Part shown: one piece after another, positions 45,597 through 53,106 of the stretch
Numbering within the stretch: the first letter of the stretch is position 1
How the letters are laid out: each line of letters opens with the position of its first letter
Source of the DNA: Catellatospora tritici
GTDB taxonomy: Bacteria > Actinomycetota > Actinomycetes > Mycobacteriales > Micromonosporaceae
DNA: 64,000 nucleotides
Direction: 5' to 3'
Assembly (NCBI RefSeq): GCF_019083965.1
Contig: NZ_JAHRCY010000005.1
Span: 487,198-551,197 of the forward strand
Notes under the pieces: model-generated
Seen by the model: the letters and a program-made list of their open reading frames with translations, nothing else
Told to the model about the DNA's origin: nothing
Databases searched by the model: none
Program-made: the position numbers and the translations under genes

Positions 45597-47030
45597 ATGC
45601 TGACCGAGCCGCATCCCGGCCTCACCCGGATCGCTCCCCGCAAAACCCGCGTCGGCCTGGTCTCGGGCGGCCTCGGCGCGTACTGGCCCCAGTTCCCGCG
45701 ACTGCTGCCGCAGCTGAAGGAGTCCGCCCGCCGCGTGGCACAGCGGCTGTCGCAGCTGGACTGCGAGGTGATCGACACCGGGTTCATCTCGGACCCGCAG
45801 GAGGGTGCCGCAGCCGCCGAGACCCTGCGCCAGGCCGACTGCGACCTTGTGATCGGCTTCCTCACCACTTACATGACCGCCAACATGCTGGTGCCCGTCG
45901 CCCAGCGCACCGGCGCCCCGGTGCTGCTGCTCAACCTGCAGCCCACCGAGGCGATGGACCACGCCACCTTCGACACCGGCGCGTGGCTCGCCTACTGCGG
46001 CGCCTGTCCCCTGCCGGAGATGACCAACGCCTTCCGCCGCTGCGGCATCGACGTGCGCTCGGTCTCCGGATACCTCGAATCCGACGCCGCCTGGCTGCGC
46101 ATCGGACGATGGGTCAAGGCGGCGGGCGTGCGAGCGGCGTTCCGGCACGGGCGGCACGGGCTGCTCGGTCACCTCTACCCCGGCATGATGGACGTGTCGA
46201 CCGACCCCACCCTGGTCTCCGCACAGCTCGGCGGCCATGTCGAAATCCTGGAGATCGATGATCTGCGGGTACGCACCGAGAAGGTCACCGAGCACGAGAC
46301 GCTGGCCCGGATGGACCTGGCTCGTGAGATATTCCAGCTCGACGACACCGTGGCCGACGACGACTTCCGCTGGGCCGCCACGGTCTCGGTGGCTTTGGAC
46401 CGCCTGGTCGAGGACTTCGAGCTGGACTCCCTGGCCTACTACCATCGCGGCCTGGACGGGGAGACTCACGAACGCGTCGGTGCCGGGCTCATCCTCGGCG
46501 CCTCGCTGCTCACCGCGCGCGGCATCCCCGCGTGCGGCGAGTTCGAGCTGCGCACGTCGCTGGCGATGCTGCTGATGGACCGCCTCGGTGCGGGCGGCTC
46601 GTTCACCGAGTTGCAGGCGCTCAACTTCACCGACAACGTGGTGGAGATGGGCCATGACGGTCCGGCGCACCTGGCGATCAGCTCCGGTAAGCCGATGCTG
46701 CGCGGGCTGGGCGTCTTCCACGGCAAGCGCGGCTGGGGCGTGTCGGTCGAGTTCGACGTCAGCCACGGCCCGGTGACGCTGTGCGGGCTGGCACAGGACC
46801 GGCACGGTCAGTTCTCGCTGGTCGCCTCGGAGGGCCGCGCGGTGCCCGGCCCGCTGCTGGCCATCGGCAACACGTCGTCGCGTATCGACTTCGGCCGCGA
46901 CCCTGGCGAATGGACCGACGACTGGTCCGCCAGCGGCATCGCCCACCACTGGGCGCTGGGCACCGGCCACCGCGTCGCCGAGCTGCGTGCGGTCGCCGAA
47001 CTGCTCAACCTGCCCATCACCGTCGTCTGA
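45597..47030 (+). CDS. L-arabinose/L-fucose isomerase family protein
   Basis: This 477-residue cytosolic protein belongs to the L-arabinose isomerase/L-fucose isomerase superfamily, which converts an aldose to a ketose with a divalent metal. Visible features are RVGLVSGGLGAYWPQFP at the start, QADCDLVIGFLTTYMTANML, and the C-terminal metal and substrate region EMGHDGPAHLAIS and FDVSHGPVTLCGLAQD. Arabinose and fucose cannot be separated by eye. It shares the rhamnose operator and is divergent from the GH43 pair, so its substrate is probably a second sugar released from the same polymer. ATG 45597 has an AGGAG site; an upstream TTG lies in the operator. Confidence 0.85.
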   Translation: MLTEPHPGLTRIAPRKTRVGLVSGGLGAYWPQFPRLLPQLKESARRVAQRLSQLDCEVIDTGFISDPQEGAAAAETLRQADCDLVIGFLTTYMTANMLVPVAQRTGAPVLLLNLQPTEAMDHATFDTGAWLAYCGACPLPEMTNAFRRCGIDVRSVSGYLESDAAWLRIGRWVKAAGVRAAFRHGRHGLLGHLYPGMMDVSTDPTLVSAQLGGHVEILEIDDLRVRTEKVTEHETLARMDLAREIFQLDDTVADDDFRWAATVSVALDRLVEDFELDSLAYYHRGLDGETHERVGAGLILGASLLTARGIPACGEFELRTSLAMLLMDRLGAGGSFTELQALNFTDNVVEMGHDGPAHLAISSGKPMLRGLGVFHGKRGWGVSVEFDVSHGPVTLCGLAQDRHGQFSLVASEGRAVPGPLLAIGNTSSRIDFGRDPGEWTDDWSASGIAHHWALGTGHRVAELRAVAELLNLPITVV

Positions 47031-47328
47031 GAGCGCATCTGCCCGCAGAGGCCCGAGACCACCGCTTTGGAGGACCACCGAGAGCCGGTCGGCTTGCCCG
47101 AAACGCTTGCCGGCCGGATCCGCACCGCAGCTGCCGCTTCGAGCCGATCCAGGCGTATGTAGTGTGCTGGCTGCGTGAACCACGGCGTAGGCCCGTCGTC
47201 GGTGGACATCTGCCCGCTGGTGCCCGCCTGCGGCTCCTGCGGCAGTCCGCTGTGGCACGGACAGAGTGGGTTGGGACAATGGTCCCAGCGGCCAAGTGGT
47301 CGTTGACTACCGGCGGTATAACAGCGGG

Positions 47329-47535
47329 ATGTATACGCCGTTCAGCAGGACCCCGATCTGGCTGCTCTCTCTAGGTGCAGTCGTCTGTGCTCTTCCGACC
47401 GTGGCCCTCTTCTTAGCCCAAGGCCGGATCTCGGCTGCCTTTCTCGTGGTCCTGAGCATGGTGTTCTCGGCTGGGCTCGGATCGCGCATCGCTCTACGCG
47501 GCGCAGGTTTTCCCCGGAACGAGGATTCGCCGTAG
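47329..47535 (+). CDS. Small two-helix membrane protein
   Basis: This 68-residue predicted protein has two hydrophobic stretches (WLLSLGAVVCALPTVALFL, about 11-29, and AFLVVLSMVFSAGLG, about 37-51) and a short hydrophilic tail. There is no clear ribosome site before ATG 47329. The 298 bases before it (47031-47328) hold no recognisable gene or regulatory element. A strong terminator follows, which supports real transcription here. Its role is unknown. Confidence 0.45.
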   Translation: MYTPFSRTPIWLLSLGAVVCALPTVALFLAQGRISAAFLVVLSMVFSAGLGSRIALRGAGFPRNEDSP

Positions 47536-47563
47536 CCGATCCGATGCCTGACAGTGAAGACGA

Positions 47564-47602
47564 CGAAGGTCCGATGGCCGGTCTGCGGCCATCGGACCTT
47601 CG
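47564..47602. terminator. Perfect 17-bp terminator hairpin
   Basis: CGAAGGTCCGATGGCCG (47564-47580), loop GTCTG, then the exact complement (47586-47602). It serves the small membrane gene and the convergent GH78 gene. Confidence 0.88.
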
Positions 47603-47676
47603 GAATCAACGCCCGAACACTCGGTCAAGCCGTGTGGTGGTCTCGGGCTTCAACAGGTTGGACGCGGTTTCGCTCA

Positions 47677-50600
47677 TCACGCGGGTGCGGTGAAGGTGTA
47701 GCTGCCCGACGGCAGGTAGTACGCCGCCGCGCCGGACCCGTACCCGAAGGGCACCGCCTGTGCCGGTGCGCTGACCACCGATGCCGACGTCGCCGGCACC
47801 TTGACCAGCGCCGTCACGCCGGCGGGCACGGTGACCCGCAGGGTGAACACCCCGCCGCTGCTGGTCCAGTCACTGACCGCCTGCCCGTACGGCGTCTCGT
47901 ACGCCGACTTCGCCGAGCTGAGCCCGCCGCCGGGACGCGGTGCCACCAGCAGCGACTGGTAGCCAGGGCTCGCCGGGCCGAGCCCGCCGACCTGCCGGTA
48001 GAGGAAGTCGCCGGCCGAGCCGAGCCCGTAGTGGTTGAACGAGTTCATCCCGACGTCCTGGAAGCTGCCGTCGGTGCGGATGCCGTCCCAGCGCTCCCAG
48101 ATCGTGGTCGCGCCCCGCCCGAGCATGTATCCCCAGCCGGGATACGACGTCTGCAGCAGGATCTGGTACGCGATGTCGGCCCGGCCGTTGTCGGCCAGCA
48201 CCGGCAGCAGGTTCTCCACGCCCAGAAACCCGACGGTCAGGTGCCCGCCGGACGCGGCCACCTTCGCCACCAGCTTGTTCACCGCGGGCCCGACCAGGTT
48301 CGACGGGAGCAGCCCGAAGGCCAACGCCAGCACGTACCCGGTCTGGGTGTTGCCCGACACGGTGCCGTCACCGGCCACGAATCGGCTGGTGAACGCCGCG
48401 GCGACCTGGTCGGCGAGGGTGCCGTAGCTCGACGCCTCCGCCGTGTGCCCGGTCGCCGCCGCCATCTGCGACACCATCCGCGCCGAATGGGCGAAGAACG
48501 CCGTCGAGATGATGTTGCGGGCGGTGTCGTCGTTGACGTTGAGCCAGTCGCCGTAGCCGCCCTGGTCCCGGATCAGGTCCGCGGCGGCCGTACTGCGCAG
48601 GTAGTCCACCCAGCGGGTCATGGCCGTGAAGTGGTCCTCGATGACCTTCGTGTCGCCGTAGCGCTGCCACATCGTGTAGGGCACGATCACCCCGGCGTCG
48701 CCCCAACCGGCCGTACCGGCACCGCAGCACACGTACGGCGCGGTGTCGGTGAAAGCGCCGTTGGACTGCTGGGCGTCGGTCAGGTCGTCGGCGAACTTGT
48801 CCAGGAACCCGGTCACGTCCACGTTGAACGTCGAGGTGGCCGCGAAGCTGGCGATGTCACCGGTCCAGCCGAGACGCTCGTCGCGGTTGGGGCAGTCGGT
48901 GGGGATGGACAGCATGTTGGACCGCTGTCCCCACACGATCGCGCTCTGCATCTGGTTGATCAGGCTGTTCGAGGTCGTCAGCGTGCCCAGGGCAGCGCCG
49001 GACGTCCACGCGGCCTGGCCGGTGATCGCGTGTGCGGTCGGCGTTCCGGGGAATCCGGTCACCTCGACATACCGGTACCCGTGCACGGTGAACCGGGGTT
49101 CGAACAGTTCCTCGCCGCCCGTCCCGGCCAGGGTGAACCGGTCGGTGGCCAGGCCCGCGACCCGCAGGTTCGCGGTGTAGAGCGTGCCGTCGGCGTTGAG
49201 GACCTCACCGTGGCGCAGCGTCACGGTAGTCCCCGCGGGGCCGGTCACGCGCAGCTGGTCCCACCCGGCGTAGTTCTGGCCGAGGTCGAAGATCCATACT
49301 CCCGGCTGCGGCTGGGTCACCGAGACCGGAGTGAGCTGGCGCTGCACGGTCACGCCGGGGTCCACCTGGGACACCAGCCCGGGCAGGGTGCCCGAGCGTA
49401 CGGCCACGGTCGCCCAGGCGGCGTCGTTGTATCCGGCCGTGTCCCAGCCGGCGATCGCCTTGCGGGCGTCGTACTGTTCGCCCATGTACAGATCGTCGGC
49501 GGTGATCGGGCTCGGCGCGTACCGCCAGCTGCTGTCGGTGGCCACCGTGCTGCTCGTGCCGTCGGTGTAGGTCAGCAGCAGCTTCGCCGAGTACCACGGC
49601 TGGGTGCCGTAGCGCTGCGAGCCGGCCATGCCGATGCTGCCGGAGTACCAGCCGTCGCCGAGCCAGGCCCCGAGCGCGTTCGTGCCCTGCGTGATCTTCC
49701 CGGTCACGTCGTACACCTTGTACTGCAGGCGCTTGTTGTAGTCGGTCCAGCCCGGGGCGAGGACGTCGGTGCCGACCTTCGCCCCGTTGAGCCGGGTCTC
49801 GTGCAGGCCCAGGGCGGTGGTCAGCAGACGGGCCGACGCCACGGGCTTGCTCACCGTGAACGACTTGCGCAGGATGGGCGCCCCACGGCGGACCACGACG
49901 TTGGCGCCCCACGGCCCGCTGCCGTAGGCGGTCAGCGCACGGGCGGCCACCCAGCCGCTGTCGTTGTAACCGGCCTGCTGCCAGCCCGACGGGTTGGTCT
50001 GCGAGGCCTTCCACGACGCGTCGGTGTTGATCGTCGAGACGCCCGGGATGGTGAGCTGGGCGATGACCCCGGTCGGCGACTGCGTGGTGTTCTGGCTGGC
50101 GATCGCGATGGCGTTGGTGCCCGTGGTCAGGCGGCCGGCCAGGTCGACCACCGCGGCCTGCTTCCACGAGTCGGTGACCCGCGCCGAGGTGCTGACCTGC
50201 ACCCCGTTGACCCACACGTCGGCGGTGTCGTCGCCGGTGACCACGAGCGTGCCGCCGGCGGGAACCGAGGACAGGCTGAAGGTCTTGCGGAAGTAGCGGG
50301 TCATCGGCGGCAGCCCGGCGACCGGGTCGCCCTCGGGGTACCAGATCCAGGTCGAGCCGTTCAGCCCCACCGCGGAACCGGGCTGCCCGACGAACGCGGC
50401 CTGCCATTCCGAAGCCGAGTTGAGCAGGCCCGTCTCGAACGTCTGGGTGCCACTCCACGGGCCGACCCGGCCCTGGCCGTCCCAGACGCGCACCCGCCAG
50501 AAGTAGCCGCGCATCGAGGCCAGCGCCGGTCCGCCGTACGCAACGTCGACGGACTTCGCGCTGGCCACCCGGCCGCTGTCCCAGACGTCGCCGGTGTTCG

Positions 50601-51390
50601 CCCCGGCCAGCGCCGCGGTGCTCGCGACGATGACCTGGTACGCGCCCTGGCGCTGCTGGACGGCCGACGCGCCGAGCTTCCAGCCCAGGCGGGGTTTGGC
50701 CGCGTCGACGCCGAGGGGGTTCGCGCGGCGCTCCACGGTCGCGCTCGCCACGCTCAACGGCGAACCGGCGGCCGTGTCCGGGCCGAGCACGCTGGAGTTC
50801 CACGGGCCCATGCCGTAGGTGCCCAGGTCAGCGGCGGCGGGCCAACCGCCGTCGTTGAAGCCCGGCTGCTCCCAGCCCGCGGCCGGGCTCTGGGACGCCT
50901 TCCACGACCCGTCGGTCGTGAAGTCCACCGTGGTGGAGCCGGTGACGTGCACCCGGCCGATCATTCCGGCCGGTCCGGCCGTGGTGTTGCGGGCCACCAC
51001 CGCGAGGGTGTTGGCGGCGCCCGGACGCAGCGCGGCCTGCAGGTCGACGTAGAGCGCCTGCTTCCACGAGTCCGTCATGCGGGGCGACCCGGCCAGCGGA
51101 GTCCCGTTGAGCCACACGTCGACCGAGTCATCGCCGGTGACGACCAGTTGGGCGTCGCTGATGGTGCCCGACGGTGCCGTGAACACCTTCCGGAAGTAGC
51201 GGTCGGCGGCAGGCGCGCTGCTGGCGGGGGATCCTTCGGGGTACCAGATCCAATGGGCGCCCGAGACGCTCACGGGGCTTGCGGCCTGGGCGGGAACGGT
51301 CCAGGCGACGACGGCGGCGGAGATCGCGACAGCGGTGGCCATCGCGGCCGCAGACCATCGCCAGTGCCGTTTCATCAACTGATGCGGCAT
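47677..51390 (-). CDS. Large secreted GH78 alpha-L-rhamnosidase with duplicated N-terminal domain
   Basis: This 1237-residue secreted enzyme removes terminal alpha-L-rhamnose from plant glycans. It has a signal peptide (about 1-37, ending AQA). The domain opening HWIWYPEG (about 45-200) recurs as TWIWYPEG (about 346-498), with VVTGDDSVDVWLNG and VVTGDDTADVWVNG as matching cores, resembling the rhamnose-binding CBM67/beta-domain region. A bacterial rhamnosidase N domain (about 500-640) precedes the GH78 (alpha/alpha)6 barrel (about 790-1150) with PTDCPNRDERLGWTGD and GATTIWERWDGI. A C-terminal beta domain ends PSGSYTFTAPA. ATG 51390 has an AGGAG site. A rhamnose operator lies upstream. Confidence 0.93.
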   Translation of the reverse strand: MPHQLMKRHWRWSAAAMATAVAISAAVVAWTVPAQAASPVSVSGAHWIWYPEGSPASSAPAADRYFRKVFTAPSGTISDAQLVVTGDDSVDVWLNGTPLAGSPRMTDSWKQALYVDLQAALRPGAANTLAVVARNTTAGPAGMIGRVHVTGSTTVDFTTDGSWKASQSPAAGWEQPGFNDGGWPAAADLGTYGMGPWNSSVLGPDTAAGSPLSVASATVERRANPLGVDAAKPRLGWKLGASAVQQRQGAYQVIVASTAALAGANTGDVWDSGRVASAKSVDVAYGGPALASMRGYFWRVRVWDGQGRVGPWSGTQTFETGLLNSASEWQAAFVGQPGSAVGLNGSTWIWYPEGDPVAGLPPMTRYFRKTFSLSSVPAGGTLVVTGDDTADVWVNGVQVSTSARVTDSWKQAAVVDLAGRLTTGTNAIAIASQNTTQSPTGVIAQLTIPGVSTINTDASWKASQTNPSGWQQAGYNDSGWVAARALTAYGSGPWGANVVVRRGAPILRKSFTVSKPVASARLLTTALGLHETRLNGAKVGTDVLAPGWTDYNKRLQYKVYDVTGKITQGTNALGAWLGDGWYSGSIGMAGSQRYGTQPWYSAKLLLTYTDGTSSTVATDSSWRYAPSPITADDLYMGEQYDARKAIAGWDTAGYNDAAWATVAVRSGTLPGLVSQVDPGVTVQRQLTPVSVTQPQPGVWIFDLGQNYAGWDQLRVTGPAGTTVTLRHGEVLNADGTLYTANLRVAGLATDRFTLAGTGGEELFEPRFTVHGYRYVEVTGFPGTPTAHAITGQAAWTSGAALGTLTTSNSLINQMQSAIVWGQRSNMLSIPTDCPNRDERLGWTGDIASFAATSTFNVDVTGFLDKFADDLTDAQQSNGAFTDTAPYVCCGAGTAGWGDAGVIVPYTMWQRYGDTKVIEDHFTAMTRWVDYLRSTAAADLIRDQGGYGDWLNVNDDTARNIISTAFFAHSARMVSQMAAATGHTAEASSYGTLADQVAAAFTSRFVAGDGTVSGNTQTGYVLALAFGLLPSNLVGPAVNKLVAKVAASGGHLTVGFLGVENLLPVLADNGRADIAYQILLQTSYPGWGYMLGRGATTIWERWDGIRTDGSFQDVGMNSFNHYGLGSAGDFLYRQVGGLGPASPGYQSLLVAPRPGGGLSSAKSAYETPYGQAVSDWTSSGGVFTLRVTVPAGVTALVKVPATSASVVSAPAQAVPFGYGSGAAAYYLPSGSYTFTAPA

Positions 51391-51465
51391 ACCAACTCCT
51401 GAGGGCGACAGGACCCGGATATCCCATGTGCGAGGCTTGGGACGGCCAGATGGCATATCCGGGTA

Positions 51466-51526
51466 TTGAAACGTTTCACTGGGTTACCAGTGGAGCAACC
51501 GTAGATGTCGCCTCGACGAGAGTCAA
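51466..51526 (-). promoter_or_regulatory. Promoter and rhamnose operator of the first GH78 gene
   Basis: On the minus strand TTGACT (51521-51526), 17 bp, TACGGT (51498-51503). The operator TTGAAACGTTTCAC (51466-51479; 13 of 14) falls at about +12 to +25. Confidence 0.8.
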
Positions 51527-51567
51527 TACCTTCGAACTGCCGACATTTCGCAACCTGGGTGGACCAC

Positions 51568-51595
51568 AACGTCATCCACATATGTGGATGACGTT
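51568..51595. promoter_or_regulatory. 28-bp perfect palindrome, TCCACAT half-sites
   Basis: A perfect palindrome centred on TCCACATATGTGGA. Its half-site TCCACAT recurs in the next dyad. It lies in the divergent region between the GH78 and PL7 genes, about 35 bp before the PL7 -35 box. Confidence 0.75.
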
Positions 51596-51602
51596 TGCAA
51601 GA

Positions 51603-51628
51603 GTGTCCACATGAGGAGATGTGGACAC
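51603..51628. promoter_or_regulatory. 10-bp inverted repeat, spaced TCCACAT half-sites
   Basis: GTGTCCACAT-N6-ATGTGGACAC ends 1 bp before the PL7 -35 box. It shares TCCACAT...ATGTGGA with the 28-bp palindrome upstream but has a 6-bp spacer. Confidence 0.75.
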
Positions 51629-51629
51629 C

Positions 51630-51681
51630 TTGACAGATAGATGGCTCGATCTATTATCAGTTAGGTAACTTTCCTAACTGA
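51630..51681 (+). promoter_or_regulatory. PL7 promoter with a 9-bp-arm operator at the start site
   Basis: TTGACA (51630-51635), 16 bp, TATTAT (51652-51657) is close to consensus. TCAGTTAGG-N7-CCTAACTGA (51657-51681) covers the expected start site. This palindrome is unlike the rhamnose operator. It reminds me of operators of some actinobacterial polysaccharide-induced repressors, but I cannot confirm that. Confidence 0.72.
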
Positions 51682-51775
51682 TCGCGTACCTTTCGGCAGC
51701 GCAGCGCGATCAGGCATCCAGTTCATCCATTGACGGTCGGTCGCGGCTACCCGCGCCGGTCGAACAGGAGGATCC

Positions 51776-52981
51776 ATGATGTTGCGCAGCTCATCGCCCT
51801 CAGGGCGTGGTGCGTCAGGTGGCACGCGGGCGAGGCGCTGGGGCGCGGGTCTCGTCGTCGCCGTGATCGCCACGTTCGTACCGGTCGCCGCGGCCGCCGC
51901 GGCGGCCGCCCGTTACGAGGCTGAGAACGCCACGATCTCCCAGGGCATCCTGGAGACGCTGCATCCGGGCTACTCGGGCTCCGGCTACGTGAACGCCGAC
52001 AACGTGGTGGGCAGCTACGTCGAGTTCACCATCACCGCCGCCAGTGCCGGTGCCGCCACCATCACCATCCGATACGCCAACGGCACCGGCGTGGACCGGC
52101 CGTCGACCGTGGCGGTCAACGGCAGCGCGGTGGCCACCGCGCTGTCCTTCCCGGCCACCGCCAACTGGGACACCTGGGCCGACCGGACTGTCACCACCTC
52201 GGTCAACGCCGGCACCAGCAAGGTACGCGTCACCGCGACCACGGCCAACGGCCCGCCCAACATCGACTACATCGACGTCGACGTCACCGGCCTGAACCCG
52301 AACGTCGCCCCCGGTGGCAACTTCGATCTGTCCGTATGGTCGCTCCAGCTGCCGATCGGCTCGCCGGGCTCACCCACCACCATCCCGCCCGCGCAGCTCA
52401 AAGGACCCACCGGCTACGCCAACCCGCAGTACTTCTGGACCGACAAGAACGACGGCTCGATGACCTTCTGGGACCCCGAGGCGGGCGTCACCACACCGAA
52501 CTCGAACTACGCGCGTACCGAGCTGCGGGAGATGAACCCGAACGGCAGCGCCGCCGACTGGGCGCTGACCGGAACCCACCGGCTGAGCGCGAGACTCCGG
52601 GTCGTCTCGGTGACCAAGAGTGTCTGCGTGGGACAGGTCCATCTCGGCTCGGGCGGGACGTCCACCAAGCCGCTGCTGGAGCTCTACTACGCACCCAACG
52701 GCAACATCACGCTGGGCACCGAGAACTCCCCCGACGGCGGGCAGACCCTGCACCCGGTCGGCAACGTGCCACTGGGGACGCAGTGGAGTTACGTGATCGC
52801 CATCTCCGGCGGCAGCATCAACCTGACCATCAACGGCAACACGACGAGCTATCCCATTCCCTCATCTTTCAACCAGTACCACCAGTACTTCAAGGCCGGC
52901 GACTACAACCAGTCGTCGTCCAGCAGCACCACGAACGGCGCGAAGGTGAAGTTCTACGCGCTGACCGTCACCCACGGCTAG
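51776..52981 (+). CDS. Secreted PL7 alginate-lyase-family enzyme with N-terminal CBM
   Basis: This 401-residue secreted lyase cleaves uronic-acid polymers by beta-elimination. It has a signal peptide (about 1-45). A CBM6/35-like module (about 46-172; RYEAENATISQG, NIDYIDVDV) precedes the PL7 jelly roll (about 185-401). All three PL7 motifs are present: RTELRE (247-252), QVH (287-289) and YFKAGDYNQ (371-379). Val rather than Ile in the QxH motif is usually associated with poly-mannuronate preference (family knowledge). ATG 51776 has AGGAGG. Its own promoter and dyads suggest regulation separate from the rhamnose genes. Confidence 0.92.
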   Translation: MMLRSSSPSGRGASGGTRARRWGAGLVVAVIATFVPVAAAAAAAARYEAENATISQGILETLHPGYSGSGYVNADNVVGSYVEFTITAASAGAATITIRYANGTGVDRPSTVAVNGSAVATALSFPATANWDTWADRTVTTSVNAGTSKVRVTATTANGPPNIDYIDVDVTGLNPNVAPGGNFDLSVWSLQLPIGSPGSPTTIPPAQLKGPTGYANPQYFWTDKNDGSMTFWDPEAGVTTPNSNYARTELREMNPNGSAADWALTGTHRLSARLRVVSVTKSVCVGQVHLGSGGTSTKPLLELYYAPNGNITLGTENSPDGGQTLHPVGNVPLGTQWSYVIAISGGSINLTINGNTTSYPIPSSFNQYHQYFKAGDYNQSSSSSTTNGAKVKFYALTVTHG

Positions 52982-53030
52982 ACAGCCGGGTCCGGCCGAC
53001 ACCCGCGGTCGACCAGCACACACGCAAGCA

Positions 53031-53076
53031 CGGATGACCGCCCGCCGCACCGGGAAGCACGGCGGGCGGTCATCCG
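53031..53076. terminator. Bidirectional terminator, 17-bp perfect stem
   Basis: CGGATGACCGCCCGCCG (53031-53047) and its exact complement (53060-53076) flank a 12-base loop between the convergent PL7 and second GH78 genes. Confidence 0.88.
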
Positions 53077-53106
53077 GCGAGCGCTGGCGAGAACGTCCTC
53101 TCCGGG

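Noticed and set aside
47031..47328. Open frames in the spacer after the isomerase gene
   Set aside because: Composition and lack of ribosome sites indicate no gene. Only the two-helix protein at 47329 has any support.
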